Shown in pieces: positions 35,197 to 51,809 of a DNA stretch of 64,000 nucleotides. The notes under the pieces are model-generated. The model saw only the letters and a list, made by a program, of their open reading frames with translations. It was not told where the DNA came from and did not search any database. The translations under genes and the position numbers were made by a program. Each line of letters opens with the position of its first letter. The stretch's first letter is position 1. This stretch comes from Poa pratensis (taxonomy: Eukaryota > Streptophyta > Magnoliopsida > Poales > Poaceae): the NCBI GenBank assembly GCA_947311845.1, contig CAMZMU010000062.1, forward strand, positions 52,821,365 through 52,885,364, given 5' to 3'.

Positions 35197-36612
35197 ATGC
35201 GCGTCCACGCCGCCCACCTCCTCGTCCCCGCGCCTCCCACGCCCCGCCGCCATGCCGTCCTCCACTTCACCGTCTCCGCGGCCGCGACATCGGTGAACGC
35301 GACGTCCCCGGCCGACGCCACCCGCAAGCAGGCCGTCATCGTCGGCGGCGGTCTCGCGGGCCTCGCGGCGGCGACCCACCTGGCCTCCCTCTCCGTGCCG
35401 TTCACGCTGCTGGAGGCCTCGACCGCCTCGGAGGCCGCGTCGCCACGGACGAGGTCGACGGGTACCTGCTCGACCGGGGCTTCCAGATCTTCCTCACCGC
35501 CTACCGGAGTGCCAGCGCCTCCTCGACTACCCGGCGCTGCGCCTCCAGCCGTTCTTCCCCGGCGCGCTCGTGTACCTCGGCGGTGAATCGCCGTCGTTCC
35601 ACATGCTCGCTGACCCGTTCCGCTTCCCCATCCGCTCCCTCTCCTCGGTCTTCTCCCCCGTCGGCTCCCTCCCCGACAAGCTCCTCGTCGGTCTGACCCG
35701 GCTCCGCGCCGCCGCCACACCTGACGACGTCATCCTCTCCTCGCCGGAGACGACCACCGCAAGGCACCTGGAGAAGCTTGGCTTCTCGCCGTCCATCGTC
35801 GAGCGGTTCCTGCGGCCATTCTCGCGGTCATATTCTTCGACCCGGCGCTCGACACGTCCTCGCGCCTCTTCGAGCTCGTGTTCAAGCGCCTCGCCCTCGG
35901 CGACAACGCTCTGCCGGAGGCCGGCATCGGCGCCATCGCCACGCAGCTCGCGGACCGCCTCCCGTGGGTTCCGTCCGCCTCAACGCCCGGGCCACCGCCG
36001 TTGACCCGTCGTCCGGCGTGACGCTCGACACCGGCGAGACCGTGTCCGGCGAGCTCGGCGTCATCGTGGCTGTCGAGCAGCCGGAAGCCGAGAAGCTCCT
36101 GCCGCAGCTACCGACGAGACCCAAGAACAAGAAGGCCGGCGCCGCCGAGAGGAGCACCGTGTGCATCTACTTCTCCGCCGACCGGGCGGCGGTGCAAGAC
36201 CCCGTGCTGCTCCTCAACGGGTCGGGCAAGGGGATCGTGAACAACATGTTCTTCGCCACCAGCGTGGCGCCGTCGTACGCACCGGCGGGGAACGTGTTGG
36301 TGTCCGTGTCGCTGGTGGCTCGTTCTCAGGCCGGGAGGACGCGGAGCTGGCAGAGGAGGTTGTCCGGGAATCGGCGGGTGGTTCGGGGCGGAGGAGGTCG
36401 CGTCGTGGGCGCACCTGAGGACGTACCGCATCGGCTTCGCGCAGCCGGACCAGACGCCGCCCACGGCGCCGGCAGGGCGGGACCCGAGGGTCGGCGACGG
36501 CGTGTACGTGTGCGGAGACCACTGGTGCTCCGCCACGTTCGACGGCGCGATGGTGTCCGGGAGGAGGGCCGCCGAGGCTCTGGCCCAGGACAAGGGATTA
36601 TCCAGTGCGTAG
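35197..36612 (+). pseudogene. FAD-dependent oxidoreductase (amine-oxidase / phytoene-desaturase-like), single exon, six frameshifts as written
   Basis: The ATG at 35197 opens a probable plastid leader, then a Rossmann dinucleotide-binding motif VIVGGGLAGLAAATHL (GGGLAG at residues 50-55). Conserved-looking blocks follow in alternating frames to TAG 36610-36612. The frame changes at about 35421, 35504, 35820, 35967, 36317 and 36377. Each is explained by one missing G or C in a short run, and adding six bases makes the length exactly 474 codons. The family resembles plant FAD/NAD(P)-binding proteins related to phytoene desaturase and carotenoid isomerase; the substrate is unknown. The breaks may be assembly errors, in which case the gene is intact, or a recent pseudogene. 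Confidence 0.75.
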
Positions 36613-37503
36613 GCTGAAATGTCTTGTCGAGCTGAGCCGAGGAAAAGTGGTCTCCGTGCGAGTTGTTTTTTGTTCATACTGTGTGAGTGGTAGTGCAATG
36701 CTTTTAACGGTCTAATTTGTGTAAATGTTAGTTCGTGTATTATTTTCATTGAATTGTGATTCATCCTTATTCGAGACACATACAGTAGTTAATTTTGACT
36801 AAACAGTGTCAAAGCAAGCAGCTAGGAGGAAATTGAGCAAATTTGTCTTCTCTCTCTGAATTTGTTTTCGAGAATAAAGTATAAAAAACTTAACGTTCCG
36901 ATGCCCGGATAAAATACAATGTTTTCTACAAGCTACTCTAGGGTACATGACACGGCGACAATACATGATTAGTAATTATTATTATTATAGTGTTTATGCA
37001 TAAATTAATCTTTTGGACTAATTATTCGGCGGCTTTTACACATAAGTCCGCGGTGATTGCTAGAGTATGGTGCCCTTTCTTAGAAGGCCACGTCAGTTTA
37101 CACATATGTGGATCATGCAATGCTATTTTCTATTTTTCAAGATAATGCATCGAACTTTATCGACAAGCTAATGGAAGAGTAACCTCTACAATTTGCATTC
37201 TCAAAGAAATTAAACTAATGCACTAATCATTTGAAAATTTCCGTTATGACTAACATGACTTGTGACATGTAACATATGTTCAGTAGTCCTGCCGCTAGAA
37301 CTGTTCTTAAGTCAATTCATATCTAATGCTAGTACAAAACATGTGATCCAGCTATACAAAGACAAATAATTAACATGCTTTTTAAGATTTCACGCTGATA
37401 TGTCCTTGTAACACTTTTCTCAATAAATAAACAATTCATCATGTCCCGTTAACAAACCGAGCAATAATTTCTTGTAACTTGGTTAGATTTGATAAAAATA
37501 GTA
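36613..37503. other. Intergenic, AT-rich
   Basis: 3' flank of the oxidoreductase and upstream region of the MYST gene. No gene or complete element is recognised apart from the MITE that follows. Confidence 0.5.
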
Positions 37504-37583
37504 TCACTCTGTTCCATAATACAAGCCGTTATAGCAAGCTAAATCAGCTTGCAATAACGGCTTATATTGTGAAATGGAGGGAG
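37504..37583. mobile_element. Short Stowaway-like MITE, 80 bp
   Basis: Almost the whole element is an imperfect hairpin (ACAAGCCGTTATAGCAAGCT pairs with AGCTTGCAATAACGGCTTAT). It ends GGAGGGAG and is flanked by TA on both sides. It lies about 230 bp upstream of the MYST start codon. Confidence 0.75.
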
Positions 37584-37724
37584 TATTTGCCTGAACGAGA
37601 AAAGTACATGTTTTAAAGATGGGCAATTCATATATTTCGTAACTCCTTACATGTGGGTCCTTACTACAAAAAAAAAATCATTCGAAGCATCATCATCAAC
37701 ATCAACAGGATAATAAAGGTCTAA

Positions 37725-37772
37725 ACCCAAGGCCCAAACCACGGTCAAAAGGCCCAACTGCCCAACTCCAAA
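37725..37772 (+). promoter_or_regulatory. Site II-like motifs upstream of the MYST gene
   Basis: GGCCCAA/GGCCCAAC occurs twice plus a related GCCCAAC within 50 bp, about 40-85 bp before the ATG. TGGGCC/T-type site II motifs are common in promoters of plant housekeeping genes. No clear TATA box is seen. Confidence 0.4.
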
Positions 37773-37809
37773 CCGCCTCACCCTGATCCCCTTCCCCTCC
37801 GACGACGAG

Positions 37810-43268
<5,459 letters not shown>

Positions 43269-43564
43269 AGCGCATCTTTCCATGCCACGATGCCATGTCA
43301 AATTAGATAATCTGACCAATTCAGTGCTGTATATTTTAGTAGGATCTATCGCTCTCTCTCCCCCTCCCAGTCCCTCAGTACCGTTCTCGGTTGTAGCCCT
43401 GTGTAACTTCACATTGTTGTATCTCCACATGGTTTGACAAGTTTTTGAGTTACAATAATTATGTCGCCGGCATGGTCTTCTTGCTCTTATAATTGGGCAG
43501 CGCATGCACCGCCTGTGCTGGTTACCGGATACAGCTCCTGTCAAGAGGTGGGCACACGTATGTA

Positions 43565-43645
43565 CTGCTTCGATCCAAAATAAGTGTGGCAATTTCAAGC
43601 TAGAGTTAGTTCAAAACCACGACGCTTATTATGGATCGGAGGTAG
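43565..43645. mobile_element. Stowaway-like MITE near the MYST 3' end
   Basis: 81 bp, with ends TTCGATCCAAAATAAG and CTTATTATGGATCGGAGG in inverse orientation, flanked by TA. It lies about 300 bp after the stop codon and may fall in the 3' untranslated region or just beyond. Confidence 0.75.
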
Positions 43646-45264
43646 TACGTACGTGTTTTAGTTGCACATATGGCACTAAGCCTAGCAGCTTGCTACCATG
43701 CAGATGCATCTCGGTGGACTGATGTGGGGAGGTGAAGCGAACAACCTCACACAAAATGCATAACAATTCTCAACTGTATATTTTAACCTTTAAAAAAATA
43801 CAAAAGGTACAAGAGAAAACTATCTAATCAAAAGAGCTTAAGCGAAACTAATTTGAAAATACAAAAGAGCTTATAACCATAGCCAACTCTTCAATAAACA
43901 TTTTCCTGCACCTAAAGAGGTCAGCTCTGATTCCTTTGAGAATATGACTATCCATGAACAAATGTTGCCCAAAGTGAAACCTAGGTGCACCCAACGTCTC
44001 ACTTCATCACACGATTATGGAGCCTCAAACTGTCTGGTCAACTCCATCGTCGGAGAACAAAACTGCTATTACGTATTTTCGAAAACTTAACACGTTTTGG
44101 TAGGTCACTAGGCCTACCAAAACGTTTTATATATTGGAACGGAGGCTACTTAACCTGATGCTTGGCAGGTAGTGATTCATGCCCCGGAAGGTCACAAGAA
44201 AATCATAGTAGATCAGTAGCAGTTTATTTTTCGAAAGAAATTTTGATCCTTAGCATGCCGCGCTTAAGGTAAGGTTAACCGGATCAATGACATACATCTC
44301 CGTGGAAGTTAACGAGAACAAGCCCATCTATGCTCCTTTAAGGTTAACACAAACAAGCCCATATATCTACGCTTCTTCAAGGTTAACACTTAAGTCCCCA
44401 TACCATAAGCCCATCGATTCCCATTCCGCGACGCGTAAGCCCTAATCATGTTTTCTGATGCTGATGCGCAGGTTGATCTCACTCACTTCCCGGCTCACAT
44501 GCTCCCTCTGGCAGCCATAGCAGCCATGATTGTACCGGGCCATGCATGCATGGATTGAATGAAGGTCTCCTCTCCACCTTGCGCAAAGCAATGAGTAGTT
44601 TATTCCGGCCACTCTTCCCCTGTCTCGCCAACCCTACCCACGTACTCCTTGTATCCCAATCCAGCATCATTCTTCACGAAAAACGGTGACATGCGGTTTC
44701 AATAATCGATAAGATTCCAGGTGGATATAATTCGGTCGTGATTCTTGCATGTTACTACTACTATTACAGGGCTACAGGCTACTACTCCAGACTACACCAC
44801 GTAATGCAGAAAACATGGACACGAAACAGAGGTCAAAGGCTCAAAGCAGAGCTCGACCCTGGTCCCTGGACATGGACTGATGGACATGATCGAAGAAACT
44901 AGGAAGGTGAAATCACGAGGAAGAAGGAGATCACCATAAGCAACCTGCGTGGTCGTGGTCTCGCGGAGTGTAATCACATGCTGGGATGGGCTTGTATTGT
45001 TACGTGCCCCACAGTCCACAGCTGAGCTAGCCAGCGTCGTGCGGTCGTGCCCGGCCAGGCCTACCTCTGCTGCATGCCTGCAACTTGAACGGTATCCTGG
45101 AAGCCGCACATGGCGCGCGTCCAGGACAGGAGACATTGCCTACGTACTCGCTGCCATGCATCGTTACCTTGCCTTGTTTTCTTCATCCGTTCTCCCTACG
45201 ATTGTCCGTACTCGATCGTCCGTGTGTTCAGAAGTTCAGATTTGTGTGTGAGCTGGCTGGTTGG
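43646..45264. other. Intergenic region with a MITE remnant
   Basis: No gene is supported. About 44070-44146 holds a hairpin around ACCAAAACG and ends in GGAACGGAGG, a Stowaway remnant with its left end lost. Confidence 0.45.
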
Positions 45265-45267
45265 TTA

Positions 45268-46310
45268 GAGCATCTCCACTCGCACGCCCCAAACGGCCGC
45301 ACAAAGGCTTTTGGGGCGTGTCGGACAGTTTTTTTGCTCCCACTCGCGGCGACCAAACGCGAAAATGGTCCGGCGCGGCCAATTTTTCGGTCCGGCACGC
45401 CCACCCCAAGCCCTCATCTTGGGGAGTCCTCGGGCGGCGGACCACACTTGTCAGTGAGAGAGACGACTTCAACCGACGGTGGTCAAAGCCGTCGTCAAAG
45501 GCGCGTGCCGCGTGGCCACGCCTCGTTATCACAGCCGGCGGCCGCCGGTGAGCCGTCGCGTCCCACTGCTCGGCGGCGTGAATGCGACGCGCCTTTTCGA
45601 GGCAGCGGCGTTAATGCCACCACTCTCCGACGGCCATAAAAGGCCGTGTACGCCGGTCCCATCCTCACACCACGCATTCCGCCTTCTGCCCGCACTCGCC
45701 ACTCACCCGCCGCCGCGAACCACACTCGGCCGCCACCGCGAACGTGGAGATGTTCGAAAACTGGAGGCGCACCGGAGGAGCGGCGGCGAACGGCTTCGCG
45801 CCGCGCACCCTCCTCCGCGAGCAGTCGGCGGCGTTGTGGGAGAAGGTTACCCGGTGCCGCCCGACATGCGCGTCAGAGGCCGCTGGGCGGTCTCCGTCGG
45901 CGGGATCCCGGTGCCACGTCCACTGACGCGGGCAAACCGTGACTTCCGCGCCGCCATGATCACTCATTACTGGCAGGAGCTGACGCCAGAGATACGTCAG
46001 GACCCGCGCTGGGACCCGGAGAACCCGGCCAACTTCGGCCGCTACGAGACGGCGTTTCAACGCCTCTTCGACGAGGAGATGAGACGCTGGGACGGCCCTG
46101 GGCCGACGCCGCTGGACAAGAACGTCGGGACGCGAGGAGTTCTGGGGCAGTTGATCGATCTTGACCGGCAGATACGATGGTCATGCACTCATGCTCCACA
46201 TGTATGCATGCACAACTGCCAACGCATGAGATCGCTCGGATTACAGCACCAACCGTTCAAGGCTAGATCATTGCACCACTATCCATCTAGCGGTATATTC
46301 TAGTTTCTGA
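45268..46310 (+). mobile_element. Tourist/Harbinger-type element remnant carrying an ORF, right end lost
   Basis: It starts GAGCATCTCCACTCG after TTA, like the complete element at 21763, and shares the adjacent subterminal block (TTTTGGGGCGTG, CTCCCACTCGCGGCG). No matching right terminus is found by 46600. The interior contains the ORF annotated separately. Confidence 0.6.
45750..46303 (+). pseudogene. Unknown transposon-borne ORF, one frameshift
   Basis: ATG 45750 begins MFENWRRTGGAAANGF. After about 33 codons the frame changes near 45848, where one missing G in a GGG run restores YPVPPDMR, and it continues through GRWAVSVGGIPVPRP, DPRWDPENPANFGRY and LFDEEMRRW to a stop near 46303. Codon-third GC and the Trp/Arg/Pro-rich composition look coding. 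I have the impression of similar ORFs recurring in Triticeae repeats but know no function. The last 50 or so residues look like read-through into non-coding DNA. Confidence 0.45.
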
Positions 46311-47547
46311 CCTAACAGTCAGTCTCGCAGAGCAGCAAGCACAGTGGATGGATTATTCGAGATGTGACGGGAGAGTGGGCCAGACTGTGTCGATATAATA
46401 TCTTGAGACCGACTGAAACTGGAGTCTGGAGATAGTTAGCGCAGTCGTCGTCGCACTCGCATAGTATATTCGCCGCAGCAACCGAAGCCGAACCGAGCGA
46501 CAGAGCAGACGCCGCGGCGTGCGCTGTAACCCGCGCCGGCGCCGCTGTAAAGCGCACGCACAGAGCAGGTGATGCCACGGCACGGAACGCGCGGCGGCGC
46601 AACCGCCGATCCAAGGCGGTGGTCACCGTTCGTTGGCTCCCAGATCGACGCCCATATTCCGTTGCCGGTCGCTCGCTGCCGGCCGGGGGAAACCACTTGT
46701 TTCTGCCTTCCTCCCATCGCTTTTCTCACCTCTGGCCTCTGGATGACGATGACTGGATCACACTCTCGATCAATTTAGGGCTGGTCGTGAAGGGAAGACC
46801 TTTTGGAAAGCAAATTTGCTAGTCACTCACTGCAGTCCCTCTCAGGCTCAAGCTGGCTAGCTCGGTCTTTATCCGCGGTCACTGGCCGGCGCGCTCAGCC
46901 TTATCCTCCTGACATTCTCGGCCCATACAAGCATGCATGCATCCGCCCTTTTGGAGGGGAGAAGACTGGCTAGACTAGAGAGCTTTTTGCCCTTTTGCTA
47001 GTGGACATAACGGACTGTCACCCTCCGGGAACGAACAGGCAACAGACAGCCAAAATAAACATCACAAGTTTCAACAGTAAACAAGGAAATTGGTATGTGG
47101 ATGGAAGCTAAGAAAACAAAATAATGCGTGCCTTCTTCTTTACTTATTTTACATTCAAAAGGTATGTCCATGTGAACTGGGAATATACATATCTTACTAG
47201 GGTTCAAAACCTGCTCGATCGACTGACTGCTCCACCCCACTAGTTAAAGGCGTCGTCCTTAACCCAGCTGGTTAATCATTCAGGTTAAGCTCCTTCTCAT
47301 GTACATCATCAGCTGCCTTTACTTAATTTAACCCTGACTGAGCAACATGTCGTACGTGCCACCACACAGTGTTTAGCTGCAAAAGCTAGAACATCATCGC
47401 ACCGAGTGGCCAGGCAGCAGCTTTACCGGGTGTTTTCAAAATGAAGCAAGTTCGGCCGATCTCCCAAGGACAGCGAGCATGTAGCTTTTGGCCGCCCTAA
47501 CTGTCCTAGCTAGTCGGTTATAATATCTCTTTGGCAGTCCAAGTGTC
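46304..47547. other. Intergenic, nothing recognised
   Basis: Mixed GC composition with short overlapping ORFs on both strands, none with recognisable motifs. Confidence 0.5.
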
Positions 47548-47556
47548 CTAGCTAAG

Positions 47557-47990
47557 GATTTTTTTTACAAATATAGCCCCTTGTCCAACGCAATTGGCAA
47601 AATTGGCCCCCTCCGAATTTTATTGTCAAAAATGGCCTTGGCGGGAAAACAACAAAGCGACACGTGTCCTCCCACCATTCCAGTTGGAGGGAAGTCTCTT
47701 CCCGCCATACCAAGTGGCGGAAAGTCTCCTCCCGCCGTACCAAGTGGCGGAAAGTCCCTTGGCACTGAGCACCAGTCCGCGTCTCGTCATGCTGACCCCA
47801 CCACCTCCCGCCACTCCATCCGGCAGAATGTGCCACGTGTCGCCGCAGGAGACTTCCCGCCATTCCAGATGGCGGGAGGACACGTGTCGCTTCCCCGTCT
47901 TCCCGCCAGGGCCATTTTTGACAAAAAATTTCAGAGGAGACTATTTTTAGCAATTGCATTGGGCAGGGGGCTATATTTGTAAAAAAAATC
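47557..47990. mobile_element. Mutator-type MITE with 90-bp inverted repeats and 9-bp target duplication
   Basis: Ends GATTTTTTTTAC / GTAAAAAAAATC are part of arms of about 90 bp that match with few differences. The flanking repeat CTAGCTAAG occurs at 47548-47556 and 47991-47999. Long arms and a 9-bp duplication are the mark of Mutator-like elements. The 250-bp core contains five CCCGCCA..CCA..TGGCGGGA-type mini-palindromes. No transposase is encoded. Confidence 0.85.
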
Positions 47991-47999
47991 CTAGCTAAG

Positions 48000-50900
48000 A
48001 CTTGCGTGATCAAGAAAGCGCCCTAGCTAATTCGAGGCTTTCATGCCGCCCATTTGTATATCTTTGCAGTCATCTCTCTATATATCTGTTCAATGCTAGG
48101 TTTTCGTGCCATTGAGAAGATGAAGGTGATGTAGGGTAGATTTTTTTTTTTTTTTTGAAATGGAGCCAAAAAGTATGCCTTGTCTCATTAATTAAAAAAA
48201 AGTTTAGACTGAAGTATAACAAGCCCGAAAGGCCGACAAACAAAACAATATTAGGACTCTATCTCGACAAGATGTTTTGACTCATAGGTCTATATGCACG
48301 CATTATGGAAATATATTTTAAAATGTCAAAAGTTCCGAATAAAAATCTTGGGTGTACATCCGGATCACGACTTTTTTTGTGGCCTCTGTCAATAAGACAA
48401 AACAATGTCTCGTGAAAAGTCATTGTGGAGCAACAGTGTCTTTTTCACACGGGCCACAAAAATGTCTTTTTTTCCACAAGACTTTGTGCGCGACTTGAAA
48501 TATTCGGATGTACACCTGAAATATTTGTTTGCGATTTTAAATAGTGGGTACATATACAGCTATGAGTCAAATCAAATTTTCCAACACCAGAGAGCATGTA
48601 GTGTTTTGATCCCAGGAATCGGCTCGAGATTGTCGCCTGTCTTTTGGCCTAACCTTGTTGTGGTCACTACGATGACGAATCTGTTTTGGTTAGTCATTCC
48701 CTTCATTATTTTCTGATACTGGCCTTCTTTCACAATTGTGACAAAGCCGTAGTTTGACACGTGCTTAGCGATATGAGCTTCTTATTTGAGTGGACAACAC
48801 AAATGACTACTTGAAACCTTCGAGGGTAGTTCTCATTTTGTGATGTTCGATATTTATAATAAAAAAATCACCATGGAAGAAAATAGTTAGAAGGTAAATC
48901 TTGATACGATGACTTCGAGGTACCTGCATATAACTTTTGATTTATATGGGACATTTGTTGTTTATGTTTAGTTTAGTGTAATTTATGTATATTATTTCAG
49001 TACCAATAAAATATATTGTTTGCTATTCAAATTGACGATTATAAAACAGAAGAGCCCTATGGACTGTGTACTGATGTGTATCCAGTATTCGAGGGCCAAA
49101 ATCACCTGTATATTTACATTGCATGTTAAATACATAAGAAGAAAATCAAAGATTAATTAGGCGAGTTGTGCAAAGTTCAAGAAAATGAAAATGGATTTTT
49201 TTCTAAGGATCGAGTATGTATTGGCCGTTTTGCTACGCATGATTTAAAAAAATACATAAATAGGAACGCCACAAGAAAAAAATATCATGGCACATGAATC
49301 GGAAATATATAAACCGTGTTTTTTGGTTGTACCACAGGAAAAACGTAGAAAATTTATACAGAGATTGAGTATGTGCCATAGTTATCGTAAACACGTAAAT
49401 TTTTTCCAAGAGGTTTTGGCTCTTGCTAGAAATCCTATAGCATTGTAGCGTAGAAAACAATTCATATGAATTTTGGAGGGTTCATTCGTTTTAACCAAAT
49501 GAACTTTATAGGAAAATTCCTATGGATCCTAATACATTTCCTTTGAAAATCATTTAAACCAAAGAGGCCCTATAATATTTTTATTTGTGGCAAGAATATA
49601 TATATTGAGAGATCCAGGTTATAACATAGACGCGTTTAGTCTGTTCTCGAACAAGGTGCATGACAAGTTTTTACTCGGTTTCGTAACAGCTCATGCATCG
49701 GGTTCGGGTTGGTAGCCTCAGCTAATCCCTCTAGTCGGTGTTCTTGATTCTTCGGTGCGAAACATTACTTAATACCCCGCATAAATCAGCGGTACCAGCA
49801 AAGCATGTTCCAAACCAACTGATTACTACACTAATGACAATGAATCTGTTACCTAATCAGGCTTTGAAACTTCCTAAGCACTTCACAGTTCACACAGACC
49901 ACACAACGGAATTAATATGTGCGGGTACGTATGCATTTGTAATTGACAGTCTGCTTAATCGTTAAAATTAAAAATTGACAGTCTGCTAATTATGCAAAAT
50001 TCAACGCTGGAATTTAGCTCCAGATCAGGGCCGGTCTCTCTGTCCCTATCCCTGTCTACATTATCAGGTGCACAAGAATTAGAGTGAAAAAATAGGTAGA
50101 ATATTGACTTGTGCAGCTCCAATCATGCTGGGCCCTTCTCAATGAAACCGAAACCATATCCCTGATTAAGCTTCATGTTCTCTTTTCCGTCCTGCTAATA
50201 TATTTTATTTTTTGGCACTAGCAGTGTCTCTGTCATGGACAACTCCTATCCTTGATGGCAAGAGAAATTCCAAACCCGAAAGCCCGGCCATCACTCTCCC
50301 AGACCGATTAGTGCTCAACACCAGGTCATTTTCAGAGCTTGTTTCCCCCTAACAGCAGGCATTCTGGATTAGACCTCCCACGTAGTACCATCAAATTTTG
50401 TTTCCTTTGCGCCGTCAGTATAACTCAGAAAAATGCATGATAAAAATGTGAGATTCTTGATAAAATCCAGTTTGGAATATTTCCACCGATTTGGGGAACC
50501 AGAGACTCGAGAGAAGGAGCAGTTTGGACGACGTCTTCTGAAATCACTGGGTTTTCCCCCACATGTTTAATAGTAAGGGGGCAGGAAAGCAGTAGAAATC
50601 GTCAGTGTTAAGCCCTATCAAATGTACACGAGAGATTAAAAAAAAAACCCTGATCTACGGAGTACCTGGTAGACAAAACCTATAATCGAGCATGTGGACA
50701 GGGCTCCTGAATCTAAGGCCCGTGTCTTTCTAAAACTGAAAGGTACTGAAATGAATACTACTCCTGCACCCCCATTACTACTGATAATTAGCAGCATCGC
50801 ATGTCATCATATCATGTAAGTTTGTGTTTTTTCTCGCGATGTTTTTTGGATCTTTTTTATCTAGCATGTTGTGTTGTTGAGTTGTCTGAAGAAAGCATGG

Positions 50901-51809
50901 GAAGGTAAGCTATGAAAGGAGGGTGGAAGGAGAGCAGGGCAGCTCAACTGAGCTGGAGGAAAAGGGTCAAAGTCTGAAACAGCCTAGGGGCATGTGGGGG
51001 GCTCTTGCTTTCCTACCGGTACCCGGTGCTTGCACACACACTCTCTCTCATTTGTCATCTTGATTTTTGTTTAGATACTTTGCCATCTTGATTTGGAAGA
51101 GCAATATCTGCATTCTTCATCTTTTGTTGTTGTTTTCTATACTGCAATATGGTTGTGAATTTGTTTTCCTTTCTTGAATACTGCATAGAGAGATTTCTTC
51201 TACTTGATAGTATTTTGTTGAACTGAGGTTTGTCTTGTAATGAGTGTGACATGTGATTTGGTACCATCCATTTATAACCAGATTTGTTTTGAAGCGCTTT
51301 CCATATTCGTGGCATTTGTTTGACACCATGTGATGCACTTTGTCTGCTAATACTTAAAACATTTCTCTGTCACAAAACCACAAAAGCCAGCACTCACAAA
51401 CTACTATTGCTACTATTCACCCTCCAAAATTCCATTTTATGTAATCTTTTAACACCATTACTACCCAGCAACAGACTTTAAAAATTGCTAATTTTCTGCT
51501 TAAGGCTAATAGTACTAGTTTGCACAGTGACAGAGAAGTAAACACCAAGTCACAGCTAAGGTAAACACACACCAGCCTACACTACACAACCACTTGTAAC
51601 TTTCCAGTCTGTACTGGACACCTCCCTCTGTTATTATTAGCATCCATCCCCTCCCATCTCCAAAAATTTGGCCTATCTCCATCCCCACCTCCTCTCTCAC
51701 ACACAGGCCCAGCCTAGCCTAGCTCCCCCTCCAATGGCAGCCAGTGCCGCCTCCTGCTGCGCCTCCCAACCCTAACCCTAGCTCCAGCTCGCCTCCCCAC
51801 CCCGTATCC
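48000..51809. other. Intergenic and upstream region of the receptor gene
   Basis: About 48140-48240 carries a T run followed by sequence like the 3' end of a LINE-type repeat. Around 48350-48520 an imperfect inverted pair (GGTGTACATCCG / CGGATGTACACC) may mark a small MITE. The last 300 bp before the ATG are C/T-rich and probably hold the promoter and leader of the receptor gene. No other gene is seen. Confidence 0.45.

Noticed and set aside
34877..35296. ORF starting upstream of the FAD oxidoreductase
   Set aside because: Different frame from the Rossmann motif, compositionally biased, with no homology visible. ATG 35197 leads directly into the recognisable protein.
47666..47880. Regularly spaced short repeats resembling a CRISPR array
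   Set aside because: The context is a plant Mutator-type MITE. Spacing is irregular, the units are imperfect palindromes, and no cas-like gene is present.
51744..51809. Upstream extension of the receptor reading frame
   Set aside because: It would begin at GTG with a Pro/Ser-rich segment. ATG 51810 starts directly with a signal peptide.
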